Below, piece by piece: positions 1-13,671 of a DNA stretch of 64,000 nucleotides. Source of the DNA: Phylloscopus collybita (Eukaryota; Chordata; Aves; Passeriformes; Phylloscopidae); the NCBI GenBank assembly GCA_027886175.1, contig JAJNNQ010000056.1, forward strand, positions 868,001 to 932,000, in the 5' to 3' direction. The translations under genes and the position numbers were made by a program. Below the pieces are notes generated by a model. That model did no database searches. It was not told the origin of the DNA and saw nothing but the letters and a program-made list of their open reading frames with translations. The stretch's first letter is position 1, and the number at the start of each line of letters is the position of its first letter.

Positions 1-99
1 CACTCAAACAAGGAACACGACATTTCACATTGATGCTGGTATCAGATTATCTCTTAGCCGAGGCACTCGCGGGAAGGAGACCGCGGGCAGCCGCTCCAG

Positions 100-520
100 C
101 AGCACCCTCATGGCATGGGGAACACGTCATGGACACGGCACAACCGAGCCACAGACAGAGCCCCCTGCCGCCCCCTCTGCCCACAGCCAGCCCCGAGCCC
201 CGGCACAACCCAGCGCGGCTCCCACCTGCACCAGGGCCGCCTCCGAGCTCCACCGCCGCCTCACCGGGCTCCGGCCGCTGCTCCTGGGCCCGCACAGACG
301 CTCCAGCAATGGCACCTCTGCTGCGCCAGGGCCGCCCATGGGGCGGTACCGGGGGCCGTGCTTCTCCCTGCTGTGTCCAATCAGCGCGCAGCCATAACCA
401 GCAGTGACGGCACCATCAGCCAATGGCAGCGAGCAAGGGGCGGGCTCTGCACACGGCACAGCCTCGCCCCGCGCTCTCAGGCCCCGCCCCCGGGCTATCT
501 GAGGGCAAAGCCAGAGATGA
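100..520. promoter_or_regulatory. GC-rich CpG promoter-like region
   Basis: CpG-dense DNA with two CCAAT boxes (377-381 and 420-424), a GC box (437-444) and a second C-rich Sp1-type box (482-491). No clear TATA box. It lies about 1.2 kb upstream of the first coding exon of zinc-finger gene ZNF-A, so it is a plausible promoter for that gene, but direction and start site cannot be read from sequence alone. Bases 1-100 hold nothing I recognise. Confidence 0.45.
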
Positions 521-1144
521 GGAACAGCCCTGGGATAGGCCCGGGCCCGAGACGGGATGGAGCTGAAAACACAAACAAAGTTCTCCGCAGCTCCCGCACC
601 GCCTTGCCCCGCCCTGCGTGCTGGGTGCCTCCGACTCAGCGGGAAGCCCTGAAGCCTCACTTCTCCTACCCCCTACCTAGGAGCATCAGTTTGTCACTTT
701 GATTTCCCCGGAAAAGGGAAAACTGCCCCAAACTCCGGTCGATGAGTGGAAGAGGAGAGAGATTTCTGGCAGAAAAGTTCAAAAATTCAAAGAACGATAA
801 TGAGAAGTAAATGAGATCCTTAAAATCAGCCTCCCTCCTTCCAGCTGTACCTCCTACCCCGGCAGAGCAGGGAGACAGGGAATGGGGCTGTGGTCAGTTC
901 GTGCCCTGGGGCTTTTCCGGCTGCTCAGGGACAGGAGCTGTTCCCCTGCTGTACCCTGGGGTCCCTCCCACAGGAGAGTTCTCCAGGAACTCCCAGTGAG
1001 AGCGATACTGGGAGAGAAAGCGCTCCCAGTTCCTTCCCGCAGCTCACAGGATCGCTCCCGGTGCCGCGCGGAGCGGGGCCGCTTTGGAACCCCCCTGGGG
1101 CAGAGTGCGGCTGCTTTTGGGTGTCGGCACCGCCTGGGCTGGGC

Positions 1145-1290
1145 TGGGAGTGGAGAAGGAGCAGGAGGAAGAGGAGGGACAGAGGAGGAAGAAAATGAAA
1201 GGAAAGAGCGGCAGGAAGAGGAGCAGCAGGAAGAGGAGGGACAGAGGAGGAAGAGGAGGAGCAGCAACACAACGTGGTTTTCCTGCCCGC
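1145..1290 (+). repeat. Purine-rich AGGAGGAAGAGG tract
   Basis: Nearly uninterrupted A/G-rich DNA of degenerate AGG/AGA triplets. A matching acidic-codon tract lies upstream of ZNF-B (57135-57230), so it is part of the shared ancestral upstream region of the two zinc-finger genes. It may be 5' UTR or intron; no coding role is claimed. Confidence 0.5.
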
Positions 1291-1687
1291 CCGCTCAGGC
1301 CGCAGCTCCCCCAGCTCTGGCAGCATCGCCCACCCCAGAACCTGCAGGTGAGCAGGGAGAGGGAGCTCACCCCAAATCCATCGCGGGATGGGGGGGGGAG
1401 GGGGCGGTCTCCGAAGGCTTTTTTTTTTCGGGGCAGGGGATGTTTGGCTCTTGCAGGACTCCAAAGCCGAGGCAGAGATGCCCCTGGAGGGATCTTGCGG
1501 GATCCCACGTGGCGATGGCCCGGTACTGGCGGGCAGAGCCTGGAGATGAGCGGGGTCCGGGACTCCGAGGCTGAAAGGGGCGCTGACTTCTGCAGCTGCA
1601 CTTGGGCAGCAGGACCATCAAACCCAACGCGCTCAGCCCTTGTTTTCCCACCGAAACCCGGATCTCCTATTCCCAAACCTTGGCCGG

Positions 1688-3245
<1,558 letters not shown>

Positions 3246-3825
3246 GGGAAGACCCTGGGAGTGCCCCGAGTGTGGGAAGAGCTTTGTGCGCTGCTCCAGC
3301 TCCATCCCCCATGAGAGGATCCGTGCTGGATGATCCCCAGTGACCCCCGGTGGGCAAAGCCCCAGTGATCCGTGGTGCCCGTGATCCGTGTTGGGAAGAC
3401 ACTTGGCTGGGGGCTCCACATCCTCCTGGCTCCCCATGGGCACCTGGACATATCCACAGACCAACATCAGAAATCCATTGTGGAGAGCGGATTTGTCCAC
3501 TTCTGACCTCAGAAAAATCTCACTTTTTGCATCTTCTGGTGCCATCAAGCAACACTTGATGGCCTTGGCAGTCTTCTCCAACACAAATCCATTGTTTCAA
3601 TTCTCCCTGGCCGATGGACATCTTCCACAGAAAACAGGGATGGACTGGGTCAAACCCACAATTTTAGGGACAGAGGGGTGGAAATCCCTCCAGAAAAGGT
3701 TCTTCCCACCCACCCAAGCACATGGATGCTCTGCCAGCAGGAACACATAAATCCTTGAAATTAAAAGGTTTCTGTCCATCTTTTAGAAAGCCCTGAAATA
3801 GGACTGAAAATAAAGATGTTGAACT
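3246..3825 (+). other. ZNF-A 3' tail and poly(A) signal
   Basis: Begins with a decayed extra finger (about 3246-3330, [18 protein letters not shown]). It is followed by 3' UTR-like DNA that aligns with the tail of ZNF-B (59610-60000), including a CR1-derived stretch near 3540-3590. A candidate poly(A) signal AATAAA lies at 3809-3814. No other gene seen. Confidence 0.5.
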
Positions 3826-3829
3826 AAGG

Positions 3830-3925
3830 CATGGATGGGGACGTGTTGGGGACAGACACAGACATGGGTGGGGCCATGGGGAGACATGGACATGGGTGGG
3901 GACATGGGAGACATGAACTGGGGCA
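3830..3925 (+). repeat. Short G-rich repeat (GACATGGGTGGGG)
   Basis: Several imperfect copies of a 12-18 bp GACATGGGTGGGG motif. It separates the ZNF-A tail from the decayed 5' end of ERV-D. Confidence 0.5.
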
Positions 3926-4018
3926 GCATCAATTCCAGCACCTGTGCCACAACAGTGCCACCAGCACCTTCATCTTGGCCATGGCAAAGCACTGCCCGAT
4001 GCAGTTCCTGCCACCAAA

Positions 4019-5440
4019 GATAGAGTTGAGCTGCAGGAAGAATTGCAGGGGATGCATGCTTGTGAAGGGACTTTTAGTGCTTCTGACATTCCTGAGAAAG
4101 AGAAGTTGCTAAGCAACGTGGCCTTGAGTTTAGATAAGTTGGAAGAGAGACATTCCAATGCTAATCGCAGAGAAGCTGCAAGAGGTTGCCTAGAGACGGA
4201 AAACAATAGAGGTGTCTGTGTCAAAGCACTGCCTTGTAGGGCAGGGGCTGGGGCCAGCAGAAGGCGGGGTGAGCAGAGGGAGAAAGAACGCTCTGCCCGC
4301 AGGGGGTGTGAGTGGGAGCGGAGTCCAACAAAAAGGTTTGAGAGCCCGGAAGTGTCAGCTCATTCAACTTCCAGCTCTGACACAGACAACATCGGAGATG
4401 AATGGCTGAGTGGGTTGACGCTTACCGATTCTGACTCTGACATTGAAAAATCAATTAAAAGCAAACCTAAAATGCAACCCACTAAGCTTGTACTTAAAGA
4501 TAGATACTTAAGAGAAGTTCCCCTCACAGATTAAAGAAAAATAAAAACCAGTTGTGCTGACTGAGCTCCATCAGCTGCTCTGGCATTTCCAGTCCGAGTA
4601 ACCGGTGCTGGGCGAAATTAGCAAAGAACCTATACTCCTGTGAATCCTAAAGATATACAGGCAATTGTTAAGGCAATTGCTGATAAAGGTATTAACTCTG
4701 TCATTGTTTCTACCCTTGTTGATAGCATCTTTAGAGGAGATGATATGCTCCCATTTGATAGTAAACAAACATGCAAGCTAATGTTTGAAGAGGCTGGGAT
4801 GATTGTATTTAAGCAAGAGTGAGAAGACAATTGTTTAAAACTGCTAGCCCAGGTAGCTGGTCCCGATCATCCACTGCAAAACTCTAGCCTGCAGAAGCTG
4901 ATGAGCACAGATCCAGCCATGATCACACCCCAAGCACAGGCACAACACATGCGTGCAGAAAAAGTAGCAGCTACCACTTGTGCAGCCAGAGAAGCCATTC
5001 GCACAGCCTACAGAGTCATTGCTAAGCCAGCACCTTAGTCCACAACAAGGCAAAGTGAGAGTGAAAGTTTTACCCAGTTTGTAGATCGGCTTCAGGCTGC
5101 AGTTGACTCCTCAGCCTTGCCTCCTGAAGCCAAAGACCCAGTTTGTGGCAGAGTGCCCACACCAACAGTGCAATTCAGCCACAAAAGAAATCCTGCGTTC
5201 ACTGCCAGCAGGGTCAAGCATTGCAACCATGATCAAACATGTCACAAGCGAAGAGCACCTAGCACCAATTCAAGCAGCAGTTTGCACTGCAATAGCCAGT
5301 GTAATGACATGTGTCAAATGTGGCCAAGCAGGTCACATTACAGCAAACTGTTCCAAGGCAAAAGGCCCACCACCAGTACCCCCATCACCACAAAACCGAC
5401 CCAAAAGGCCATGCTAGGCCTGTGGTAAGAGAAAGCATCT
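4019..5440 (+). pseudogene. ERV-D gag remnant
   Basis: An open stretch to 4534 (acidic, Ser/Asp-rich) may be the matrix or spacer region. 4640-4822 and the following frames (to 5036 and 5040-5130) resemble capsid of type-D/betaretroviruses. Nucleocapsid lies at 5300-5440, with a CCHC knuckle CVKCGQAGHITANC and a second, damaged CxxCGKRKH knuckle. At least three stops or frameshifts interrupt it, so no full Gag can be made. Confidence 0.7.
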
Positions 5441-6980
5441 TGCCAGAGAGTGCCAGAAAACCAACTTTCAGAGAAATGGGAGGGGGAGGAGGCAGCAGGG
5501 CCGCACACAGCCTTCTCCCTCTTGGATTGTAAAGTGCCCCAACTTTGTCAACCCACCCCCCACCTGGAGAGTGAGACGACTCAACTATGCAAACCCATGA
5601 GGTGGTGAGCATCTCCCAAACCCACCACCTCCACAAGGGATGACCAACCTTACAGCTCATCAGGTAACCCAGCCAAACTCTGCTACGCAAGCGCCATCCC
5701 CTGGAACCGAAACCCCTGGGTGGCCCTGGCCGTGGAATGCACCAACAACCCCCCAATAATCTGGGGAATCTGCACTCCTTATAATCCTTCTGCACCCCAC
5801 TTCAAACTTTTGAAAAATACTAACTGTGCTATTAGTCTCCCCTTTCTTTTAGATACTAGAGCAGACATTTCAGTGATTCCGGAGGCGAGATAGCCCCCAA
5901 GCTGAGAGCTAAAACAAGCCCCCACCGCAGGTAGAATTAAGGAGTTGTCTCGAGCTTGGAAAAGCACTCAGCTAATCGCAATAACACTCTTCACTGAGGG
6001 AAGGCGTGAGAGATCCATCACTCTACACCCATATGTCATGTCAGAAGTCCCACCTTTGTTAGGGAAAGACGCCCTATCCCTGCTGAAAGTCAGGGTGAAA
6101 AATTTATCCTGAGGGCCACTGCTGTACACCCATGCTTGCCAATCAAGTTGTTATAAAAATCCTCCGACCCAGTGTGAGTAGAGCAGTGGCCCTTGCCTGA
6201 GCCTCGAATGACTGCCCTCCTTGAATTGGTTAGCCGTAAATTACAGCAAGGTCACATAGAATCCTCCACTAGCCCATAGAACACCCCAGTTTTTTAACCC
6301 CCAAGTGATCCGGCGAAGGTTTTCGCCTCCTTCATGACCTGCGTGAGGTGAACAAAAAGATTCAACCCATGGGCCCTGTTCAGACACAGCTGCCCACGAA
6401 CTCAATGATTCCAAAAGAACAGCCTTGCGCTGTGTTAGATATCAAAGACTGTTTCTTTTCTATACCCCTGCATGAACAGGACAAAGAGCGGTTTGCCTTT
6501 TCCGTTGTGTTTCCAAATGGCCAGCGCCCCAATTTACGGTTTCAGTAGCGTGTTCTTCCCCAAGGAGTGGTCAATTCTCCTACCATCTGCCAAATCACCG
6601 TAGACCAAGCGCTACTGCCAGTCCGACACAGTGATCCAGCTGAGACCATCGTTCAGTACATGGATGACATCCTAATTGCAGCACCATTGGCAGACCAGGT
6701 AGACTGTCTGGTAACAACAATCTCACAGACTCTAGAAACAAAAAAGTTTGAAATTGCTAGCACAAAAATAAAAAAAGAGCCCTGCGTGACTTTCCTAAAA
6801 ACGCGGATCACGAATTCCTATGTAACACCTCCACAAATAAAGATCCGTAGAAACATAAAAACCCTTCATGACATGCAGCAGTCGGTGGGATGTCTCCAAT
6901 GGCTCCATAGTGTTGTGCTAATCCCTCCCGAAGTTATGTCTCCATTGTATGATCTTTTAAAAAAGAAACACCCCTGAGAG
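5441..6980 (+). pseudogene. ERV-D protease and reverse transcriptase remnant
   Basis: Protease is recognisable near 5849-5866, but the catalytic DTG reads DTR (Gly to Arg), which should abolish activity. RT follows: finger and palm motifs at 6348-6548 (DIKDCFF), a stop at 6546-6548, then LPQG-like and YMDD (6658-6669) motifs in the frame 6567-6977. YMDD rather than YVDD fits a betaretroviral origin. Several stops break the region. Confidence 0.75.
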
Positions 6981-7162
6981 CAGAAAGTCCTGACTCCAGA
7001 GACAATAGACTCCCTCAATTTCATCTAGCAGCAAGTATCCTCAAGAGCGCTTTCCAAGTAGAACCCAGATGAACCACTCGATATGTATGTACACTACACG
7101 AGAGGGGAAAAAGTGAGAACACTAGCCCAAGGATTCCCGAGAAAGCCAAACCGGTACAATGG

Positions 7163-8470
7163 GTGGTCCTGGAAAAGACATCACGTGCATTTTCTCTGAG
7201 AACAGAGTGTGTTGGTAACCTTATAATGAAGGGCAGAAAACTTGCTCTGAGTGTCCTGAGCATCGAACCTGCAAACATCTATTTGCCCTTTTGCAAGCAG
7301 CTTTCCACATTGTCAGTAGCAATGTCAGAGTGTTTAGCCCTAGCCCTTCTTGGATTTGCGAGGAGAATTCAGTATGCTGCCAAACCCCCATGGACTCAGC
7401 TACTAGCAATAGTGGACATTGACCTTCCACAAAAGGTCATGGATCGGCCTCTTCCGAGACCGACAGTGTTCACAGATGCATCCTCAGCAACCTCGACTGC
7501 AGCAGCAGTGTGGCAGACCAAAGAGCAATGGCACTGTGTCAAGATGACCGACCATGCGCTCTCTGTTCAGCAGCTTGAAGCAGCAGCTCTGGTGTTAACC
7601 TGCGGACTGTTCACAACAGAGCACCTCAACATCGTCACTGACTCGCTGTTTGTTGCCAAGCTCTGTCTAGCCATGTCGGGACCAGGTGTAACGATGTCCC
7701 CGACAGCTGTCATGCTTGAAGAAACACTTTCCACCCGAAAAAAAAAAACCGTTTCAGTCATCCACGTCAACAGCCACAATCCTGTCAAAGGCTTTTTTCA
7801 AATTGGTAACGACAAAGCAGATGCAGCAGCAAAAAGACTGTGGACGCTCAAAGAAGCCCGTCAGCTGCATGAAACTCTCCACATCGAAGCCAAAGCACTA
7901 GCGAAGAAGTGCAGAATCTCAGCAGCCGATGCAAAACACGTCATAGCAACCTGCCCTCACTGCCAGAAGGCGCCTCTGTGGTCCAGTGGAGTCAATCCTA
8001 GAAGCCTCAAAGTCTCTGAAGTATAGCAGACGTATTTCACACTTTGCCAGCCGCTGAAACCTCGAGCCTGGCTCGCAGTGACTGTAGATACCCACAGTGG
8101 AGTGATAGTAGCCATGCAGCATCTCAAAACCAACTCTAAAGTGACCATTCAGCACTGGTTGACAGCCATAGCATGGCTCGGAGTCCCAAGCCAAATCAAA
8201 ACAGACAATGGGCCAAATTTCACTTCCCAATCAGTTCAAAATTTTGTTTCTAAATAGAGTATCACTTTAGTACATGGCATTCCATACAACACTACAGGGC
8301 AGGCCATCATTGAGAGAGCAAATCAGACTTTGAAAACCAAAATAGAAGTGTTGGCCAGAGTAGAAAGCTTTACTAATGCCATTCTGCCAAGAAACCAAGC
8401 GCGTGTGTTAGCTACTGCATTGTTAGCACTGAATCAGTTTCCCAGAAAAGAGGCCAAAAGCCCTATCCAA
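7163..8470 (+). pseudogene. ERV-D RNase H and integrase remnant
   Basis: The frame 7163-8026 contains the RNase H core (VFTDASS, VTDSLF, NDKADAAA) and runs into the integrase zinc domain (H-H then CPHC). After a stop at 8024-8026 the integrase core continues with TVDTHSG, KTDNGPNF and TGQAIIERAN, the D, D and E of the catalytic triad, with an internal stop near 8255. Non-functional, but all domains are identifiable. Confidence 0.75.
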
Positions 8471-9310
8471 AAGCACTAAGCTGCTCCAGCATTCGAAGAA
8501 AGTCCACCAGTTGTAGTCAAAAATAAATTGAAAAAATGAGAGCCAAGATGGAAATTAGTTTTAGCAGGATGAGAGTATGCCGCAGTCAAAAAACAAGACG
8601 AAATCCAATAGTATCCACTCAAATCTATGAAGCCACAATTGCAGAATAAAACTAATGAAAACTGTGAGTTTTTGTCCACAAAATTAAATTTGAAAGTGCC
8701 CCCGTGATGCGTACGTTCCCGTTCCAAAAGAAGACAGTAAACCAAAAGACGTTCCAGCAGCACCAGAAGTACCCCCATCACCAAAACCCAAACAACACCG
8801 ACATTTTTGTGTCATTTTGTTAATAAGTTTAGTAGTCCAAACTCAATCAAAACCCAAGCACCATCCTTACCAGCCAGTGAAGTGAGTTTTTCAAGACCTC
8901 TCAGAGAACAAAATCATAAAAGAAATCGTGAGTGCAAGTGCCCCTAAATTCATGGTAACAATAGAAGACTTGTTTCCTGGCCAAAAAACTTGTAGTGTCA
9001 TGTCCTCCTCGAGATCACCTATTGCCCTCCATCCAGTTTGTTGAGAAACCTATTAGTGTCCCAGTGTGTATCCAGAGAAGAACTACTGCAATTTTCCAGA
9101 GTATTATTTTTGTAAGTATTAAAGATGTAAAACGATTGTCCTGAGTAGTAGTCGTTCGTAAAAGCCAGAGAAGAAAAATGAGTTTCTACAAGCCAAGTAG
9201 AAACCGAGAAGTTGTGCACTTCCAGACTTTGATAGCAATAAAAAGACGCGCATGTTTAGCAACTGCCGTCATTTTGAAGTAGATGTATTACATCCAAAAG
9301 ACCCTAGTTA
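8471..9310 (+). other. ERV-D pol/env junction, decayed
   Basis: A/T-rich, stop-ridden sequence between integrase and env, probably the integrase C-terminus and env leader. No intact gene; I see nothing else in it. Confidence 0.4.
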
Positions 9311-9311
9311 G

Positions 9312-10159
9312 ATGGTGGGGAAAAAGTGGTCAGTGTTCATTCATCACCCTTTTCAAGACCCAGGCATGTTAGTGCAAATTATCAAAATTGCACCTCAAAT
9401 TCCCAAAGTGATTGGGCCCAACAAAATTCTAAGGGAGGACTGGCCCAAGACCACTCACCCAGCTGGTGCATTGCCATCTTGGCAAGAACCACAAATAGCT
9501 CCTTATGACGTGCTTACCACATGTTGAACATAACGTTTCTGTCGCTGAATCAAACCAATTCCAATTTTACAAGTTCTTGCTGGCTGTGCTTCGATGCGCA
9601 ACCACCCTTTTATGAAGGCATTGCTTTTGATGCTTTTTTCACTTACTCAGACACCAGTAACCCAGTCCAGTGCAGGTGGGATTCACCACAGAGAGGAATC
9701 ACCTTGAGTCATGTGACAGGTCAAGGACTGTGTTTTGGCAATGAAGCTCTGGCAAAACGAAGTACCAGCAGCTGCAAAACTTTTGCCAGCATCAATAAAC
9801 GTCGCAAATGGGCTATCCCGTTTGCATGGGGTACTTGGGTTTGCCACCGAACAGGTGTGAGTCCTTGTGTGCTTCTCTCATCTTTTGACGTCTCTAACGA
9901 TTTCTGTGTGCAAGTTGTTATCGTTCCCAGGATTCTGTACCACTCTGAAGAAAGAAGTGAATCGCATGATGGACAACTTCATCGATTCTGCTCCCTCTGT
10001 TCAGCTCCAGAAAAGAGCGATCATAGCAGGTGCGACAGTAGCAATGCTACTTGGTCTGGGAGCGACCGGTGCCGCCACAGGTGTTTCTGCCCTTGTGACC
10101 CAGCATCACGGTTTGCAGGAGCTCCAAACGGCAATCGACGAAGACCTGCAGAGAATTGA
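9312..10159 (+). pseudogene. ERV-D env surface-subunit remnant
   Basis: Two open pieces, 9312-9527 and 9521-10159. The second carries a CWLC motif, the covalent-interaction motif of gamma-type surface subunits, and several N-linked sites. Frames shift between the two pieces and again near 9900 relative to the transmembrane subunit, so a full surface subunit is not encoded. Confidence 0.7.
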
Positions 10160-10574
10160 GAAATCCATATCCTTTCTAGAAAAATCATTGTCTTCTCTTT
10201 CTGAAGTTGTTTTGCAGAACCGACGAGGTCTTGATCTTTTGCTCATGCAACAAGGAGGTCTTTGTGCTGCCCTGGGAGAAGAGTGTTGTTTTTATGTTGA
10301 TCACACACGTCTCGTTCGAGACACGATGGCAGACCTGAGACAGAGACTTGCCCACAGAAGGGAAGAAAGAGAAGCCCAGCAAGGGTTGTTCAAGTCCTTG
10401 TTCGATCTGTCACCGTGGCTTGTCACTCTGGTGTCCACGTTGATCGGACCGATTGTGATGATTCTGCTTGAGTTGATTTTTGGGCCTTGTGTACTGAATA
10501 AGTTAGTGCAATTTGCTAGAAATCGCTTAGAGCGATTTGACGTAATGTTAGTGCAACGCCAGCAGCTTTTTTAA
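9867..10574 (+). CDS. ERV-D env transmembrane subunit, open frame
   Basis: An open frame of 235 codons covering the whole transmembrane subunit. It has a basic cleavage region (QLQKR), an Ala/Gly-rich hydrophobic fusion peptide, and the immunosuppressive-domain region starting LQNRRGLDLL. A CX6CC loop (CAALGEECC), a membrane anchor (about residues 190-215) and a short tail follow. The upstream surface subunit is in another frame. It is notable that this half stayed open while the rest of the element decayed; chance or domestication are both possible. Confidence 0.75.
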   Translation: MCFSHLLTSLTISVCKLLSFPGFCTTLKKEVNRMMDNFIDSAPSVQLQKRAIIAGATVAMLLGLGATGAATGVSALVTQHHGLQELQTAIDEDLQRIEKSISFLEKSLSSLSEVVLQNRRGLDLLLMQQGGLCAALGEECCFYVDHTRLVRDTMADLRQRLAHRREEREAQQGLFKSLFDLSPWLVTLVSTLIGPIVMILLELIFGPCVLNKLVQFARNRLERFDVMLVQRQQLF

Positions 10575-10752
10575 GTGATTAGAGATAAGTGATAAGTACC
10601 TACCAGTTTTAAGAATGTTATAGTTATTTAGTTTGAAGTTAACCAGTTTTGTAGTTTACTAACAATTTAACGACTTAGTCATTTAAGATACTAATTTAAA
10701 AGTTTTGCATTTATAAGTTTTAGCATGTTTAGTTAATCATAGAGGGGGGAAA

Positions 10753-11045
10753 TGTAGCAGCTAGGGACAGGCGCTTTGGAAGATCTGGGGTGTACGGGTA
10801 GGTGATAAGGTTAGGCTCTTCTATTGGTAGGCCTGCTGGATCAGCCAATCACATATGAAGGATGACCCAAGCAGACAGGTGGAGTTTTGGTAGCAAAAGT
10901 TATAAAAACTCTGTGCAAGTTTCAATAAATCGCCATTTTGCCATCCACCACATTGGTGTTCTCTGAGCAATGGACCGAGTGAGCTAAGTGTAGCCGCCGT
11001 GCCGTCTACTCGAGTCGGGCCCCACGTTATCTCAAGTTGGTAACA
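10753..11045 (+). mobile_element. ERV-D 3' LTR
   Basis: TG...CA-bounded, 293 bp, directly after a polypurine tract (AGAGGGGGGAAA, 10741-10752). It contains a CCAAT box (GCCAATCACA), a TATA box (TTATAAAAAC) and a poly(A) signal (CAATAAATCG). No second copy is visible upstream of gag. Confidence 0.75.
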
Positions 11046-11069
11046 TAAAATGACTCTTCATCGCTCTGA

Positions 11070-11370
11070 ACTTTCTACCTTTTCAATGTAAATGTGACAA
11101 ATGAGCCTTGGTAGAACTCCTATTTCCAATGAGTTTTGGAGGATGGGAGTTTCTATAATGGTTCTGTGTTCCTAAATCTATTTATCAGGTTCTCTGTTTC
11201 TTGTTGCAAGCACAGCTAAGCAAACATAAAGTTGACAAGCAATCAGTTACTTAAAAGGAAATTTAACTCAAGTCTGGTTTCTCCTAACTAACTACAGAGC
11301 TTTTAATTAATTCCAGCAGAGCCTATCTCTAACTAAAATCTTAACTTTTCTAAAATCCTTTATTCTTTGA
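11070..11370. repeat. Diverged interspersed repeat, copy 1
   Basis: Shares an ordered series of short matches with 13290-13665 (CAAATGAGC, GAACTCC, GTTTCT, GAGCAATCA-like, TCTAAAATCCTT). The two are old copies of one interspersed repeat, perhaps an LTR. Family not identified. Confidence 0.5.
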
Positions 11371-11663
11371 AGTCTATGTCTCAGTACACTGCCAACGCAC
11401 TCCAAAAACACACAAACCAAGGTGCGTATGACAGACGCCCTTACAAACCAAAACACACATGGCGCGCTGCTGATTCACAGCCTGAGCACACAAAACCACG
11501 AAAACAAAGGTCCATCCACACACTCAAGCACACACACACACACATTTACACACATTCAGTTGGCGTGAGCTGCTTCGCCGTTCTCCACAACCCGAGATGG
11601 CACCACCCTCACACCAAAACTCGCGGTTGATGCCACAAAACTGCGCACGGCCGCGCTGCTTCT

Positions 11664-11927
11664 GAGCCACAAACAGAACCAGGGCGGCCGCTGCTCCCAA
11701 ACCACAAACAGAACCAGGGCGGCCACTGCTCCCAAACCACAAACAGAACCAGAGGGGCCGCTGTTCCTAAACCACAAACAGAACCGGAGTGGCCTCTGCT
11801 CCTAAACCACAAACAGAACCGGAGCACCCTCTGCTCCCAAACCGCAAACAGAACCAGAGCAGCCGCTGCTCCCAAACCACAAACAGAACTGGAGCAGCCA
11901 TTGCTCCCAAACCAGAAACAAAGCCCG
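11664..11927. repeat. 35-bp tandem repeat, about 8 copies
   Basis: Unit contains CCACAAACAGAACCAGGGC and CTGCTCCCAA; the phrase AAACAGAACC recurs at 11671, 11706 and 11741 and onward with a 35-bp period. A short (CA)n tract precedes it at about 11529-11555. No gene is supported here. Confidence 0.8.
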
Positions 11928-12334
11928 GGCAGCACTGCCACCACCGCCGCTGCCTGAGCTTTGCAGTGCTCCTGGCTCCAGGCCACTGCTGGGTCCGCCG
12001 CTGCTTCCCTGCTTTGGGACACAAAGCCCCTGGTGCTGTTACTGGCCTCACCTGGAGCACAGGCCAGGAACACCCGATTCCGTGGAAATGTACAAACAAG
12101 CCCACTCAAGGCTTCTGCTGCCCACAGGACGTCTCTCTGCATCTTATCCATGGCCTTTCTTCAGAGGTACCTGATTTTAATTTTAAATAAATCTTTTTGT
12201 CTGTAGTTTTGGCAGGCCCTGGTCTTTCCCAGGGGTGTCAGTGGGGCCAAATGAGCCCTCTTCCCTGGAAAACCTTGGGTGGGTACCCCAGAGGGATCCC
12301 AGACTCCCTTGGCCAGAGAAAGCAGAAGTCCTGT

Positions 12335-12961
12335 TGTGGGTGCTAAAATGATTTATTAAATATGGATATTAAACTAGTATTGATACTGGTTATAAATGAA
12401 ATCAATGATTTAGGTAATTTGTGTTAAATTTTATAGTTAATCATTATAAATATGTAGGGGCTACTAAGCAAACTGCAGAAATTGTAAGTTGCAGAAACCG
12501 CAGAAACAGAAAAGTTAGAAAGAGCTCGGCCTTGGTGCAGGATAATGTAATTTAACTTTGTATCATAAGACATGAAGAAAGAGAGAAAATGGGAGATTTG
12601 GTGAAACGATAGTGACCACAGTGGAAGGTTCCCAGGGACGTGCTGCGAGGAAGAGACTTCATCCACCAACCACCGTGAGAGGGCAGAAGACCCCAGACTC
12701 CTGGGACTGGAAGACTCAACCATGACCAAATATGGGAAAACATGGACTGGGGCGGGACCAAGGGCGTGTGTGTAACCAAAAAATTATAAAAATGGGAAAC
12801 TGTGGGGAAAACTCTGAAAGCTGTGTGTGGAGCACGAGTTGAGACTTGTGCTCTCCGGCTTTCCCAGCACGCTGCTTGCTTCAGCTTCTCTCTTTAATAA
12901 AGGTTTACCTAATTGGCAATCAATTATTGGGCCCTTTATATTTATCATACCCAACTTTGAC
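12335..12961 (+). mobile_element. Solo LTR-like element
   Basis: A/T-rich block with a TATA-like TTATAAAAAT about 12784, a poly(A) signal AATAAAGG about 12896, and a TG...CA outline ending CCAACTTTGACA. No internal retroviral genes flank it and no clear target-site duplication is seen, so the limits are approximate. The 370 bases before it hold no gene. Confidence 0.45.
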
Positions 12962-13289
12962 AGACAAAAGGCTCTCTAACAGTTTAGAGTTAGAAATTGT
13001 GTATTTAATTCAACGCCGGGGCAGCTGTGTGGGGTCATACCGTGATCTGCACTGCAAAGCTCCAAGCCATTCCAGAGTCTGTTTATCCACAAAAGTAAAT
13101 ATCCAAATACGATTTTGAATATCAAAAATACGAATACATATTCATAACACTAACACCTAATGACCATCTCCAGCTTCGTATGGTAATTATCTTAAAAGGC
13201 TGTTAAGCACACGTAGTTTGCTCCCTGAATTGGGTCAGTGGTCCTCTTTATGGGGAGGGGTCATAAGAAGATGAAGCAGGGCGAGTCTT

Positions 13290-13665
13290 CCTCGTGCTGA
13301 ACTTTCAGCCCCTTCGATAGATGGGAATGCAAATGAGCTCTGGGAGAACTCCAATTTCCTCCCTCTGTGGCCTTGGTGAAACAATAGTGGGTTCCCCCAC
13401 TACTAATCCCATCTAGATGGGATTCCAGATGTCGAGGTCTGCGATCGTCCGGCTTCCTCCAGATCTGTTCATCAGTTTCTCTGTTTCTCATTATGAACAC
13501 AGCAAAACGAACATGAAAATGATGAGCAATTCATTATTTAAATCCAGGATAACGATCTTACATCTGGCTCCTTTCAACCAACCATTAACTCTTCATTATT
13601 TCTGACAAAGCCTAGCTATCTAAAATCTTGGTTTTTCTAAAATCCTTAATTCTTCTAAAATCCGT
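13290..13665. repeat. Diverged interspersed repeat, copy 2
   Basis: Matches 11070-11370 in order and orientation with many substitutions. See copy 1. Confidence 0.5.
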
Positions 13666-13671
13666 GTCTCA

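Larger units (their letters stand above)
3990..11045 (+). mobile_element. ERV-D: decayed beta-like provirus with gamma-type env
   Basis: Order gag, protease, RT, RNase H, integrase, env, polypurine tract and 3' LTR can be followed on the plus strand, with many stops and frameshifts. Gag-pol is betaretrovirus-like (two-knuckle nucleocapsid, YMDD polymerase). Env is of the gamma/type-D kind (CWLC surface motif, CX6CC transmembrane loop). No 5' LTR or primer site is visible; the 5' end fades into unrecognised DNA around 3990-4020. LTR start 10753 follows AGAGGGGGGAAA. Confidence 0.85.
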
